Below, in pieces: positions 1 through 10,914 of a stretch of DNA of 64,000 bases. A program made the position numbers and the translations under genes. Below the pieces are notes generated by a model, which made no database searches, had not been told where the DNA came from, and saw only the letters and a program-made list of their open reading frames with translations. How positions within the stretch are numbered: the first letter of the stretch is position 1; each line of letters starts with the position of its first letter. This stretch comes from Symbiodinium natans (Eukaryota > Sar > Dinophyceae > Suessiales > Symbiodiniaceae), in contig CAJNDS010000452.1 in the NCBI GenBank assembly GCA_905221605.1, forward strand, positions 1 to 64,000, read 5' to 3'.

Positions 1-1361
1 GACGTCAGGACTTCTCTCAGATTGCAGACTTCGTTCAGCTGCGCTGCAGCTTCCTGAAAATCGTTGCCGATGTCATCCGAAGTCTTGCGCAAGATGGAGA
101 GGGCAGGCAGCTTTACCAGCTCAAAAAGAGAGTCTTCGCTGGCCCTGGCTGATTCGGGAATAATCTGATCCTCTGCGCCTACTTTTGTGTCCATGGCTTC
201 ATGGGCTTCCCGGATCACCCCTGCGGCCGGTGATGACAATGGTGACTCAGTGTACCTGTGCAGGCAATCATGCAGAAAGCTTCGAACACGTATCTCAGCA
301 GCTGTCTGCAGCAATGGTATCCCATCGGGCAGCATGCGGCCGATGACTTTCAAAAGGTAGCAGCTGCTGAGCAAATTCCGTGAAGCATTCCCGGACGCTT
401 GCTGAATGAGCTTCCGCCCGATAGAAAGAGCCTTCTCTGAAATGCGAGCAGAATGCGAAGTAGAAGACATGTGTGCTCCATTTGACAGACCACGCAGATC
501 GATGGCAAGACCGCGCAACAGAGCTTCTGCTGAGCCGATTCCTGTAGCATCCGTCTCAATAGCCAAGGTGTGAGCAAAAAAGTACCCAGCGCTGAGGCTA
601 GATTCGGGATGTAAGATAACTTCAGAGAAATCTCCGCTGCAATTCCACCACGGCTGTTGGCGCCTCCCTGTGCGACGGAGACACAACTTCCGGCTGTCTT
701 CCAGAAGCTTGTACCAAAGTAAACCCGGTGTCTCCAAAGCATCGAGGAAAGCTGCAGTAAACTGGCCGTGAGACTGGGAATCACTCTCTTCGGCAAGCCG
801 TCCCTCACTGCAGGCAGATACCAGACAGACTTGCGAGTCTATTCTGTGTTCAAAAAACAGCTGCTGCAGCTTCTTCACAAAACTGTCGTCAGCTGCCTCC
901 GACGAGACAATCTCCCTGCAGCAGTCTTGAATGACGACTAGTCGTGTTCCAGGCGCTGGAGAAGCTGAAGCTGACGCAGCTGCAGTCTTGGCTGATAAAC
1001 ACTGGGAGACCATACTGCATAAGGGTTGCAAAAACTCGTTGACAGGCTGGTATGTCGACGGCTTGTCCTTCTCTGCATCTATCGGAATCCAATACGCTAT
1101 TCCTTGATTGCACACGCCATGCCCGGCATAGTACACGAGTGCTAAAGCGCCCTTCTCTCCGGACAGCTTTTGCATAAACTGCTTGCGAAGAGTCCGGAAA
1201 TCAGCCTTCTCCGCATCTATGAGGCATAAGACCCTAAACCCACAAAGCGTTTCCAAGGCCCATGCCAGCTTGTCGACGTCTTGACCACAGTACTTAGTGT
1301 CTGAAAATCCAAGTACGGAGGATCTCTGTCCAATGAGTAGAGCAAGGCGTCGCTCTGCCAT
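1..1361 (-). CDS. Caspase-like (peptidase C14 / metacaspase-type) protein, 3' end beyond window
   Basis: One uninterrupted frame of 453 codons runs from an ATG at 1361 to the window edge with no intron; an in-frame TGA lies about 30 bases upstream of the ATG. Residues 1-60 give the usual C14 opening (LALLIG, then GQDVDKL, then GFRVLCLID). The histidine of the catalytic dyad is in YYAGHG (His81), followed by WIPIDA. The second half-site is VVIQDCCRE, where Cys148 aligns with the catalytic cysteine of the D-x-C-R/H motif of the family; Cys147 is an extra neighbouring cysteine. SHGQFTAAFLDALE (about residue 200) resembles the strand-helix that closes the p10-like part. The remaining roughly 220 residues match nothing I recognise. 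Such proteases cut after Arg/Lys or Asp in stress or cell-death pathways, but substrate preference cannot be read here. The fold call is firm; the subfamily is not. Confidence 0.85.
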   Translation of the reverse strand, partial: MAERRLALLIGQRSSVLGFSDTKYCGQDVDKLAWALETLCGFRVLCLIDAEKADFRTLRKQFMQKLSGEKGALALVYYAGHGVCNQGIAYWIPIDAEKDKPSTYQPVNEFLQPLCSMVSQCLSAKTAAASASASPAPGTRLVVIQDCCREIVSSEAADDSFVKKLQQLFFEHRIDSQVCLVSACSEGRLAEESDSQSHGQFTAAFLDALETPGLLWYKLLEDSRKLCLRRTGRRQQPWWNCSGDFSEVILHPESSLSAGYFFAHTLAIETDATGIGSAEALLRGLAIDLRGLSNGAHMSSTSHSARISEKALSIGRKLIQQASGNASRNLLSSCYLLKVIGRMLPDGIPLLQTAAEIRVRSFLHDCLHRYTESPLSSPAAGVIREAHEAMDTKVGAEDQIIPESARASEDSLFELVKLPALSILRKTSDDIGNDFQEAAAQLNEVCNLREVLT

Positions 1362-1830
1362 TTGACCCGCATTTACTAAATCCGAATCTCAATCCCTGGG
1401 TTTGTTGGGGTTGAAAGAATTTGGCGGCAGGATACCGTGCTCCAGCGACTCGCTCCTAGACTCCAACCTCTTAGGGCCTGGGTTCTGCAAATCCTTCGTC
1501 TCGCATTCTTAACTTACTTGTCCAGTATCCTTTCCGGAACTAAAGGTTAACCTTCGGGACTATGTAGGAGTTGTAGTACCCCCAAAAAATTCAGGTTCAT
1601 TACTGTACTTCTAGGTTAACCATTACCCCCTGACTAATGCGAAGCCACAGGTTCGAGCCACGTATTGCTTGCAAGGGTTAGCGGCTTCGAGGCAAGGGCA
1701 GGCTACCCTCCTTGGAACCACGTTACACTTCAGGACTTTTTTTCGTGGTACATGCATGCCGACATCGAGGATGCACGAGAAGTTCGCTTGCCGTACTCGA
1801 GCGTTGCACACAACCGCTTCGGAAACAAAG
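1362..1830. other. Intergenic spacer between caspase-like gene and transporter 3' end
   Basis: About 470 bases between the ATG of the caspase-like gene and the stop codon of the upstream transporter gene. No convincing exon, RNA or repeat is visible. Short open frames overlap on both strands but none looks coding. The spacer would hold the transporter 3' end and the trans-splice acceptor of the caspase-like gene; a CCCAG at about 1395 (minus strand) is a possible acceptor. Confidence 0.4.
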
Positions 1831-4800
1831 TCAAAGGGCAATGTCGACGCGGGCAACATCCGAGCGTAACCTGAAGGATTGGGACAGAGAGCGCCGGATC
1901 TCACTGTTGCGAGGATGTCTCCAAATCAACACCAGAGACAAGGCTGCCCCCAAGGCACCTTTGCCATACAAGTCAGCTTAAGTTTGCTTCGCTCACAAGT
2001 TCTGCCATGGGACATCAGCCTTGTGCAGCCAAGATGCAGGCAAATGCCATGACCATGTGTGGCAGTGCGAAGCACTGCGGTCCAAAGCAGGAATGGCTGC
2101 CATCAGCATGCCGGTCGTATGACGAACTTCCAAGAATGCTGCCGAAAAGGATGGAAGCGCACCCGTTGCCCACCTCACTGCTCATGATGTTGACTGGTTC
2201 TTTGCTCAAGAACTCCTTCAAAACGCCATCTCACATATCACTCTTCACCTGCCCTCTTGATCAAAACAGAAGGCTTCGCAGCCTTTCGGCCTTGGCCTGC
2301 GTGCCAGGGCACAGCATCCATGAATGTCCAATTTGCACTGAGTGTGGCATGCCCCCAGCGTGCAGCGCATACATTCACCTGCACCGTTGGGAGGAAAATT
2401 TCACGAACACCGACACCCAAAGACCCAAAGCCTAAAACAAACGTGCTTTATGCCAAAAATGAATGACGGAAGGCTGTACTGAAACCAGCCGCGAACAGCA
2501 TAATGATGCTATACCTCCACGTGACTGCCAAGCACCATGGCACAAACTTTTTCTCCTGCGAGTGCCTTGTGCTGGAGGCACTAATCATTCATGTGAAGCA
2601 GGACCACCTGCCGGTACTTCGTGGTTTTCGGACCGCGGTCAGGGCAACTCAGGAGCGTCAGTTCGCGAGAAATGCCACCAATTCTGCATTTCTGTCTTAG
2701 CAAGCCGCTGATGACTTACGTGACGTGTGGGGGAGGGCGACCATGCGTGCTCGCAGTTGTTCTGGTCTTGCATGTGGAATATTTTCGATTTGGTGAGCTT
2801 TAGCAGAACTAAGGCAAGATTTTTGCCAATGGGGATGGGCCAATGGCACGAAGCGATGTCGGAAATGATGCTCGTTCCCTACTGGTGGAGCACCCACGCC
2901 ATGACGCGTGGTCCTTCGTCTCACATCATGGCCGACCTGGTGATGTGGTCTTGCATGCCGAAACGTAGCTCGGTGCACGTGCGAAATGGATCATACTGTA
3001 AGCCTTGGCTGATGCCATCCGGCACGAGATGCTGGAGGTTTCTATGCCACTGAGTCCAAGCTTCCGCTTTGTTTCTGCCCTGTACCATCTTCTACCTAAG
3101 CTGTTGAGTTGAGGCGTCCTCACGGGATCATCTGGATGCCACAACAGCAACTTGTCACCCATTTGCCACTCTTCGGCTCTCCATTTTTGCTTCGCTTTGA
3201 TGCTGTCGCAGTTCGGCTGATGGGGAATGCTGCGGGAAGATGGAGGACGTGTCTCCCAGAGTTTGGAATCCGAGAATCTTGCCAACAAACCGAGGCTGTG
3301 GCTGTAAATGGCATGTAGTGCCCCAAGCCCCAAGGCGCTGAGTTTTTTGGGCGTTTGGGGCACTTCTGGAGAAGAGGCCTCCGTTAGCAAATGAACCCAT
3401 GCGAAAGATGGCAACAGATCACCCGGAAAAATAATTGAGTCATCAACCTACATGTGATGGAGATGGTCTAGAATTGGCATCTGTGTTGCACTGCGGTCCA
3501 CACCGTATCTCTTCCGGGTGTCAATGCCTTCCAGGCGACAATACCTTCATCAACCAAAGCTCCAAGAAATTGGAATAAGCCTGTTCTCCTCTGAGCGCTT
3601 GCAGATGAGTCGCCAGCGTGGGAAAGGAGCCGCCAAAACCAAATCCAACTACCACAGCTCCAACATACAGTAGAAGGTCGTTGCCACTGACTGCCGCCAG
3701 GTACAGTAGAGCTTGCCCTGAGATGCCTAGCCTGGGTGCATGGAAACATGTGCAAGGGCTTTGAGAAGCTCAGAAAGTACAAGCTTAAACAGACCACTCT
3801 TTGAATTCACGCAAGTTGTTCTTTGAGCTTGCTAGCCCCCACGCAAAGCCGACCCGGGCATTGGGGGGCTCCAACTCCCGACCGCGGAAAGGAAAACCAC
3901 TGTACCGGCCCAGTAGCAGGTTACACAGCACAAACAAGAGTGTTCTGGAGGCACGTCGGCGCCGAAGCACATCGCAGGCGACACCGAAGGTCAGTCGCCC
4001 GAGCATGCTTCCAAAGTTGACCTCAAGCCAATGAACACCTCATGATCTTGGGGGGACTGGAGATGACACTTGGCACATGCGACCTTTGGCTGCCTTTGTC
4101 TTTATGGGTCCTGCGTTCGAGCTGGGCTTTGAAAACTCCACACACCGTGGGACCGTGGGACTGAAAACGTCGCGACACGTACACGTTCTCCAAAGTCTGC
4201 CAAGTTGCAAGGCAGAGGAGTGCCTCGCTTTTGTCTGCATGGCCGCTGGCAGCAGCTATCTGATACAAATTCGTGAGGACCATCTGTCCAGAACCGGCAC
4301 AGGTGCAGAAGACAGCAATGTACACCCAATACTCCCAAGTCAGGACGGCCTGCTGTATGATGATGTGCGTTGACTCAGATTGCTGTCCGCGACTTGACAC
4401 TTCTCCGCTTTCTTCGTGATTGTCTGGAAGGCAGGTCGACCCTGCCAAAAGCAGCACCAGCAACAAAAGGGCCAGCACGGCCAGCGACATGCTGATGGAA
4501 CCCAGTGGAGACAAGCTCGATGCCGTCGCGGCGGCCGTGATCAGAATGACTGCCACCGCTGTGCGCAAGAAGACGCGCGCTTCGGATCTCGAGAAGCCTG
4601 GCTTGGCGTCCATGCACGAGGTGACGGCCAGGGTTGCAAGCGCCAGGATGCCACTGCTGTAGGCTGGAAAGAATTTCATACCTGAGTCCAAAATACTTCC
4701 TTCCTGAACAATAAGAACAAGAATAACAAAAATGATGACACCTATAACAAAAATAATAGCAGTAATAACCAAAAACCAAGAACAATAGTAATAATAGGAT

Positions 4801-5890
4801 TTTTTTGGCCTGGTCGAGAAGTCACAAGCACATCGTTATGGGAGCTGCTCTGCAGAAGCGTTGCCCAGCATGCTTTGCCCAGGCCGCACGCCCATGAAAC
4901 CGAAGTACAGTGCCGGCAGTACTGCCTTGCTTGGCAGTTGGCTCTTGAAAATTCTCGCATGCGCTTCAGCGCGCAGGCAGGGTCCAGGAGCTTAAGCACG
5001 ACGTTGCTCCGTCTTTAGCTGGGCTCGGAAGCAAAAGCATTAGTCCGACAAATCAATCCAAGACGCCCCGCCGGCTCCAACACTGGCTTTCAGCACACCT
5101 TTTTGACAGCAGGTGTCTGAAACAAGCGCGCGGAAACGTCCACAGTCATACAGAGCACCATGGGGCTGAATATCTTCGATGCCCGATGTTCCCTCAGTGC
5201 TCCATGCCCCTCACCGCATCAACCGCAGTAGCTGCAGCAAGAAGTGGCCTATTGCCCAGCCGTCAGTTTGAGGAAAGACTTGCATGACCTCGGTGGGCTC
5301 TTTATAGGTCTGAAAGTGCCGGTTGAGGGTGAGACGTTCAAGTCCAAATGTCGTACAGTTTGATCAACTGATCCTTAAAACTTCGGAGTTTCCATGATTT
5401 CGTGCAAAGCGCACGCGAAACAGTTCAGATCCTCAAGAAAACATTGACGTTTTGGGAACTTAACACGAGATGCATGAAGTTCTCCATGGAACGTAGATTC
5501 CTCATTTTGAACTACTTGTACCTGCTTGCTCGCGGAGCACATTCGCAGCAACAAGCGCAGCGCCCGAAACACTCCAAGTTCGACTTTGGTGACTTCAGCC
5601 TCCAGCATGGGCCCGTGCTCTGAACACCTCCCCCCCCCTTTTCCTTCTTTGCAACTTTATTCTTCTGGGCTTCTGCCCTGCTAGCCCTTGAATCAACCTT
5701 GAATCACCCTTCAAAAAACTTCAACAAACTCAGAATGGCGCAGGGCTTGATCTTGGCTTGGGGCCAAGAGGCGCGCTGGAAAGTGGCCCCTAAGCTGGTG
5801 CCGAGCCCGGCCCAACCCACGCCGAGCAGCAGCGACATGAGCGCCGCCCCAGCTTTACCTCCCAGGTCAACAGACACGTCTCTAAAGGCA
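1831..5890 (-). CDS. Nodulin-like / NFD4-type major facilitator transporter, multi-exon
   Basis: A twelve-helix type membrane transporter pieced together from exons on the minus strand: about 5780-5890 (GAALMSLLLGVGWAGLG, first exon tentative), about 4865-4947 (LYFGFMGV), 4185 to about 4680 (SSGILALATLAV and GSGQMVLTNLYQIA), about 3905-4021 (VNFGSMLGRLTFG), 3545-3717 (LYVGAVVVGFGFGGSFPTLA), 2020-2173 (ASILFGSILGSSSYDRHAD, then CFGPQCF) and 1831-1958 (GAALSLVLIWRH then a basic tail and TGA). The GSG...NL.QI, NxLGR, YDR and C.GP.CF signatures are those of plant nodulin-like/NFD4 MFS proteins. Donors at 4865 and 2020 are GC, those at 4185 and 3545 GT; acceptors are mostly AG|G. The last intron is only 61 bases. 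The 5' end is uncertain and at least one N-terminal exon may be missing. The substrate is unknown. Confidence 0.75.
2926..3414 (-). mobile_element. Possible Ty3/gypsy-type retroelement scrap inside a transporter intron
   Basis: A frame on the minus strand within the large intron (2174-3544) of the transporter contains WQMGDKLLLWHPDD followed by LGRRWYRAE. This resembles the C-terminal tail of retroviral-type integrases (a GD.VLL stretch, then a K/R-W-x-G/R-P segment). No protease, reverse transcriptase or long terminal repeat is visible and the frame is degenerate, so this would be a fossil. The match is weak, and the frame could be chance coding-like DNA. Confidence 0.3.
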
Positions 5891-6528
5891 TGGCAAGAGC
5901 CGTGTGTACTCTTCCAGGGAAAAGATGGCGATGTCATGCGATGTCTTTCAAAGTCACATGCAACCTTGCTCAGCTACCTCTCGCCATTTCTCGGACCTAC
6001 GACGTTTTCGCGGTCCCTCTCTTAGACTCCGACGACCTCGGTGCGATTGGAGCTCCAGCTGGGGAAGCTCAGGCTGATCTCGAGAGATGTCGGTACGGCC
6101 AACCAAGAGCTTCTGCGTGCGGCCGGCATCTCACATTGAAAGATGTGTGGAAGCCTGTGTGTAGGAGCTAGACTTTCGCTTTTCTAGTCTTTTGTGCCTA
6201 CTAGCAGCTCAGCAGCCATAGCAGAAACATGGGGGCAACGTTGGTTGCTAAACCTTTAGACTCGTTGACCCGTTGATCAAACCGAAAAAACACCCCCTGG
6301 CAACTCCCCACTTCTAAACCGCACGCCAATCCCGTTGCCAACCATCTCGATCATGGGCACACTTCGGCATTAAATACCTAAGGGCCAATCGTGTGAACAC
6401 GCACTAGTTTACATGTTCTGGCACTCTGGCAACTTCAACCTTCACGGTCTCTGCACGCTGTCATTCGGATTTGTCAGCAGACGCACTGGTACGTGAACAT
6501 GGCTTCAAGAAGCTTGAGTGACAAAGCC
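5891..6528. other. Gene-free stretch
   Basis: Between the tentative first exon of the transporter and the stop of the next gene upstream. Open frames on both strands are short and overlapping. I see no repeat or RNA gene. Part of it may belong to the 5' end of the transporter. Confidence 0.35.
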
Positions 6529-7608
6529 TCACTCCCAGCCATCATCGAGCACGTCTAATCCCGACACATGATCATCACGTGATTTCACCGAGCTTCTCAC
6601 ATCTAGTGGGAATTGCGGGCGATCGCCACGGTCACGGAGCCAGCTCAACAAGCCTTGTAAGTTTGGCGGCAGCTTCAGCTTCCTGACACCGCGAAACTTG
6701 GGTCGACAACAGAACGCGCAACGCTCTGCGACACAACCACATTCTGGCCCTTTGGGTTCATTTGAGCCATATGCAGCATGTTTGCGCATTGGATCGGTCA
6801 ACTTCATCTTCAATGGTGAATGGTAATTGAGATCGTCGTGACGGATGCGAATTCCATAGTATCCAAATTCATGCAACAAGAGCGTAAACAGCTCGAGTTC
6901 ACGCCAGGGTTCTGCATCGTTCAAGCCCAGAACAAAATCATGCCGGATGTAGATGCTATCTCGTCCAACGAAGCCGCGGATCTCTTGCAGATTTTCGACT
7001 GCGAACACTGAAGGCATGACGCCAGGTGAAGCAAATCCCCCTCCTGCCAACTGTCCAAGCACTTCCCAAGCTTTGCCTGCGAGAGTATTCAGCTTGTTGC
7101 CTTTCAGCTCTTCGAGTTCGCATACTTCTGCTGTTTGCACAGGTACTGCGTAGCTCTCGTAGATGTGAGCACCGAACCGGCTAACTGAAAGCAGCAAGCT
7201 CATTCTCGCGGTTTTATGAGGCTCTTCTGAGGACAAGACAGCTTCTAAGACCTCTGCCAGACGCTGCATGTCGGGCGGGTCGCTGCTGTATAAGTTCTCG
7301 GCATCTTCCATGGTCACATCGCATCGGCCTAGCGCTTCATCTAGCTCTTGAATGGACAGGTCCTTTCTTGCCTCCCTGCCAGAAGCTTGCGCACATTTCA
7401 AACCCATCAACCGATGATGCCATTCCAGGTTTCGCATGACAGCCGCCACGAAGTCAGGGGCATTCTTCCAGTCATCGTTGCGGCAAGTCAGTGCTGGAAG
7501 TGAAAGACATGCTGTGCGGTGTAGATCAGAACTTACATCTCGACAGAGCTGTCCCACATCTGCCACCCTACGGGGAGTCCGGGAGCGGGATCGCTTGGAA
7601 GCCATCAC
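6529..7608 (-). CDS. Intronless 359-residue protein of unknown function
   Basis: A complete open frame from ATG (7608) to TGA with no sign of introns. The N-terminus is basic and Arg/Ser-rich (SKRSRSRTPRR), resembling a nuclear localisation or RS-like segment. The middle is helical and acidic. Around residue 245 comes ELELFTLLLHEFGYYGIRI, a helix with an HE pair that recalls the zinc-binding helix of metallopeptidases, but the canonical second histidine (HExxH) is absent, so catalysis is doubtful. A cysteine cluster (ECGCVAERCAFCC, about residue 295) could bind a metal. No family is recognised. Composition is even and the frame is long for this DNA, so it is probably a real gene. The next gene to its left is the MFS transporter, on the same strand. 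Confidence 0.7.
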   Translation of the reverse strand: MMASKRSRSRTPRRVADVGQLCRDVSSDLHRTACLSLPALTCRNDDWKNAPDFVAAVMRNLEWHHRLMGLKCAQASGREARKDLSIQELDEALGRCDVTMEDAENLYSSDPPDMQRLAEVLEAVLSSEEPHKTARMSLLLSVSRFGAHIYESYAVPVQTAEVCELEELKGNKLNTLAGKAWEVLGQLAGGGFASPGVMPSVFAVENLQEIRGFVGRDSIYIRHDFVLGLNDAEPWRELELFTLLLHEFGYYGIRIRHDDLNYHSPLKMKLTDPMRKHAAYGSNEPKGPECGCVAERCAFCCRPKFRGVRKLKLPPNLQGLLSWLRDRGDRPQFPLDVRSSVKSRDDHVSGLDVLDDGWE

Positions 7609-9771
7609 ACTGGCGTGTTCGACGAACGAGCAAGGCCTAGTGGGATCTCGTGACTTTTAAGGCATGTGCTACATGGTAAAATCTTGGGCCTGATATGCTT
7701 GGTCAAGGTTCAGGCTTTAGGATAAAGGGCTTTGGTTTGTGCTTATGTGGACAGTTCGGCATGGAGTTTTCATGACAATAACTGTAGCAGAAAACTACGA
7801 CAGTGCTCCACCTTGGCACCAGAGCCGAAACACACAGAACAACAGTAGTCCAGGAGCAAGCTTATCAGAAGTTTCGTGGCTGAAGTCTACCATAACTCCT
7901 AAACCCTAGTCCGGAGTTATGCAGAAGCTGCAGAACACCGAGCATGCCGCTTCATGACCACCATTCGTTTCCGATCCCGACACATGCACGAGCACATGGC
8001 AGAACACCACATGCACAAGCAACAGCTCACCGCCACTTCAACAACTCAAACTGCAAATGCGCATGTTATTGCCCACAACTCTGTAATGATTTTGCCCTAA
8101 TTTGGTTTCAACATTTTCTATTGTATAAATATTCTAACGGACAATGTCACAAGTTGTGGTACATTTGCAACGTAGGTGTAGCCAGGAGTCTGAATCTTGG
8201 ATTGTACAACTCTCAACATGATGGTCCCTTTTTGGGTACCAAAAAGAAGAGGGGCCGCCTTGTCATAAGGAACCCAAAAAGGGACCACAGTTTTGAGAAG
8301 CGGCAATATACTATAGGTTCAAGAGAATGTAACAACGTAGCACGATGCACTGTTTGTACGAATGCATTCTTCCAAGTCAACCTGGGATTGTCGCTGGTAT
8401 ATCATGTCGCTTGCTGCCGCTTCGTCCTTTTACAAGTCCTCTTTATGCTTTTGGGCGTCCCAATGCTCTCGAGAATGCTTGTCTAATTATCCATGAGCAT
8501 CGCGAAACAAGCTCTTATACCCCATCCTCCTTGGCCTGGCAAGAGCGGCCGATACAGATTGACCACCACCAGAGTGTAGCAGCAGAGCCTGCAGATGAAC
8601 CAGGATGTTGCGACAGCCCCCGCAAAAGGAACAAGCGTGTTTGCCGTGTCCAAGAATACCTCAGCGAAAGGTCAACATCCTGAAGCTCCACATCGAAACA
8701 ACCCCGCAGTATCCCAAACTCCAAGATTCATTTCCCAAAGCCCAATGGGACCCCCCAGCTGCAAGGGGGATTCAAAAAAGGTTCCACCTGCAGCCTCAAC
8801 CGCAACTGTCACAACATCCACTGAACGTAGGAGAAGGACCCTTTGCAAACAGGCGAGTCGATGTTGGGACAGGGTCCGAAATGGTCGCTGAGCATTCCGG
8901 ACTTTGGCGACGCGAGCCCCCAAGGCATCGCGAGGACCCTCCCGGGCGGCTTGCCGTGACTTGCCACTGCATACCTCTTTCTGGAGTGTAGGCCTCCACA
9001 CCCCGCAACCCAACATCTGTTTCGGGGTCTCAGACTCCCACCTGTGTCCTTTTTAAGGCTCAGGCTATGCAAGCCAAAATTCCGTCTTCAAAATCACAGA
9101 ATAATACCACGTGTTCTCTCCCAACCAGCATCTCCTTCTTGGGTTTATAGTTTGCCACCCCCCACCGCCCGTCATCAGCAACATCTCCTGTTGCGGTCGG
9201 GGGCTCCCTTAGATGCCTTAGACCTCGGCAGATTTCGGCAGGGTGTAGGACCGTGTAGGATGGGTAGGGCTTCCTACCATTTGCTCCTGGCCTTCGGCCT
9301 CCTGGGCTTCTGTTTCGGAGGATTCTCGAGACCGTCCGGTAACTCGCTCCGCATTTTTCAGAGAGGCCAACGATTGAGGCCGAATCCCTGTGATTCTCGT
9401 GATTCTCCGCCCTTTTTGACAAACGTTGGGACATCGCACTTTTGGAATATTATCTCTCATTGTCTACCGGAGGCCGAAATGGGTTGCACTGTGAAATGCT
9501 TGCTGCCAAGTGGGCATGACGCAGCAGCCCAGACGTGGCCCGAGCTTCGGACCCAGCTTGTAGTTGCACACCTTAACAGCTGCTTCAGCTTACAGTAAGC
9601 ACTTAGGTATCGAGTGGTTGCCTCTCTATTTGCATTCGGCAAGTCCAGGCGGAGGGTCCTTAAGGCAACACGCGTGCTCTTTGTGCATCCTTTAGGCATC
9701 TTTTGTGAACGCCCGTCCCTTCTTAGCACAGCGGGTGTCCCAGAAGTGAGGGCTCGTGCGCTTTCGTCCAC
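7609..9771. other. Long stretch without an assignable gene
   Basis: About 2.2 kb with several mid-sized open frames on both strands. A minus-strand frame at 8672-9016 (114 residues, with VDVVTVAVEAAGG) is the most protein-like but has no recognisable domain and no clear splice boundaries. A 66-base hairpin lies at 8222-8287 (separate entry). The DNA around 7944-8480 is comparatively AT-rich. It could hold the promoter-side spacer of the 6529-7608 gene and 3' exons of the gene starting further right. Confidence 0.3.
8222..8287. repeat. Short terminal-inverted-repeat hairpin element
   Basis: Two 19-base arms, TGGTCCCTTTTTGGGTACC at 8222-8240 and its reverse complement with one mismatch at 8269-8287, flank a 28-base centre. 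The whole unit is 66 bases. Length and structure are those of a miniature inverted-repeat element or a stem-loop. The arm sequence (GGGTACC) is distantly like the ends of the intron-associated elements at 31.3-31.6 kb but is not clearly the same family. Confidence 0.6.
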
Positions 9772-9855
9772 CTGAGGCTTAGGGGGCTTCGGATGCCGAG
9801 GCACGCCATAGCCGAAGGAGGTGGCTGCGTAGAAGAAGAACGCAAAGTTCATCAC
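9772..9855 (-). CDS. Candidate internal exon of an unidentified membrane protein
   Basis: An 84-base, phase-0 segment bounded by CTTCAG|GTG and CAG|GTGGAC. It encodes 28 residues beginning VMNFAFFFYAATSFGYG, then a proline/lysine-rich run (PRHPKPPKPQ). The hydrophobic aromatic stretch suggests a membrane segment. It may belong with the exons at 10602-10695 and 10915-11004, which lie upstream on the same strand. No family is recognised. Confidence 0.4.
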
Positions 9856-10299
9856 CTGAAGCTTTCTTCAGGCTGTAGCCTGGCTGCAGCTACGCTGTAG
9901 CTTGCCCCATCATGCCCCCCATCCCAAACTCCCTAACCCAGACAGCCTTAAGGGTATGGTCTCCCCTTGAGCATGGGAAAACTTGGTGTGGCGGTTTGCT
10001 GAACTTGTCATGCTTAATGTCTATGAAAGCACAGTTCACAAGACTTCAATGACGAATGGCCATGCCTGTTAACCGTTAACCAACCTAGCACGAAGCTGGC
10101 TTTCGGGGGGCAAACTATGAATGTTCAGTGAGTATTCTGCACCAAGGAAGGTTGATAGTGTGTATGGTCGATGCCCTAGTTCACGAAAGTTGTACTCCCA
10201 ACTTTACAGAAAGCGTCCCCTCCCCTCAGGGTCATTACTTGACCCAGTGATGAACTTAACGGTGTCAGTCTAGCAGAAGCGCCTAATGTTGACCTCGAA

Positions 10300-10420
10300 T
10301 AAATAAACCCTCCCCCCCCCCCTCAATTGATTTTTGCTTCCCCCCCCGACCAGCTATTGAAAGGGGGGGGGGCCCGTAGGAAAAAACATCGCTTCTCAAT
10401 TGAAGGGGTGAAAAAAACAT
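10300..10420. repeat. Poly-C / poly-G inverted-repeat element
   Basis: Runs of 8-13 C at about 10310-10350 face a run of 10 G at about 10365-10374, and TCAATTGA occurs at both sides (about 10323 and 10397). The strand can fold into nested hairpins. It looks like a small inverted-repeat element whose G/C runs have expanded. No coding content is visible. Confidence 0.45.
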
Positions 10421-10601
10421 GAGGTTAACATTAGCTATGTCCTTGCATCTTGTCAGTGCTGAGGCGTTTTTTGCTGCGAAAGCCTGCGCCTGTGCCAGTC
10501 CGACCAAAACAAGCTAGCAAACTGGATTCCTTGAACTCCGTGGGCCTTGGTAGAATTCGGTCAACAGCGCTAAACCCTAAACCCAAAACCCAAAAGTGCG
10601 C

Positions 10602-10695
10602 CCGCTCCCACTGCCGGCAGAGGGCCAGGTCTGCCTCGCGCAGTGTTAGCTCGAACGTCTCTTTTACCGCCGGGCTGTAGGCACTGTAGTCGTAC
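10602..10695 (-). CDS. Candidate exon, unidentified protein
   Basis: Bounded by CTCAG|GTACGAC and a GC donor (GAGCGG|GCGCAC). It encodes YDYSAYSPAVKETFEL, then TLREADLALCRQWER, an amphipathic, strongly protein-like segment. The intron that follows begins with degenerate TTTGGG/TTTAGGG repeats within 10 bases of the donor, as seen in other genes of this window. The gene cannot be named. Confidence 0.45.
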
Positions 10696-10914
10696 CTGAG
10701 ATGCTCTTTGTTTTTTCTGAGGCTTCAAAGACTTCATGGGTGAAGATTTGCAGCAACTTACTTACAGGCCCTGGAGTTGGTGGAGCTTCAGAGCAGGACC
10801 AACAGGACGCAGGAATAAGAAAGCACGGGGTAAGAGTAGAAGTTGTGCCAGTTCGTCACAGGCTTGAGGTCTTAGGGTCGAGGTGTTAAGGCCTGGTCAA
10901 GTCCAGGTTCACAC

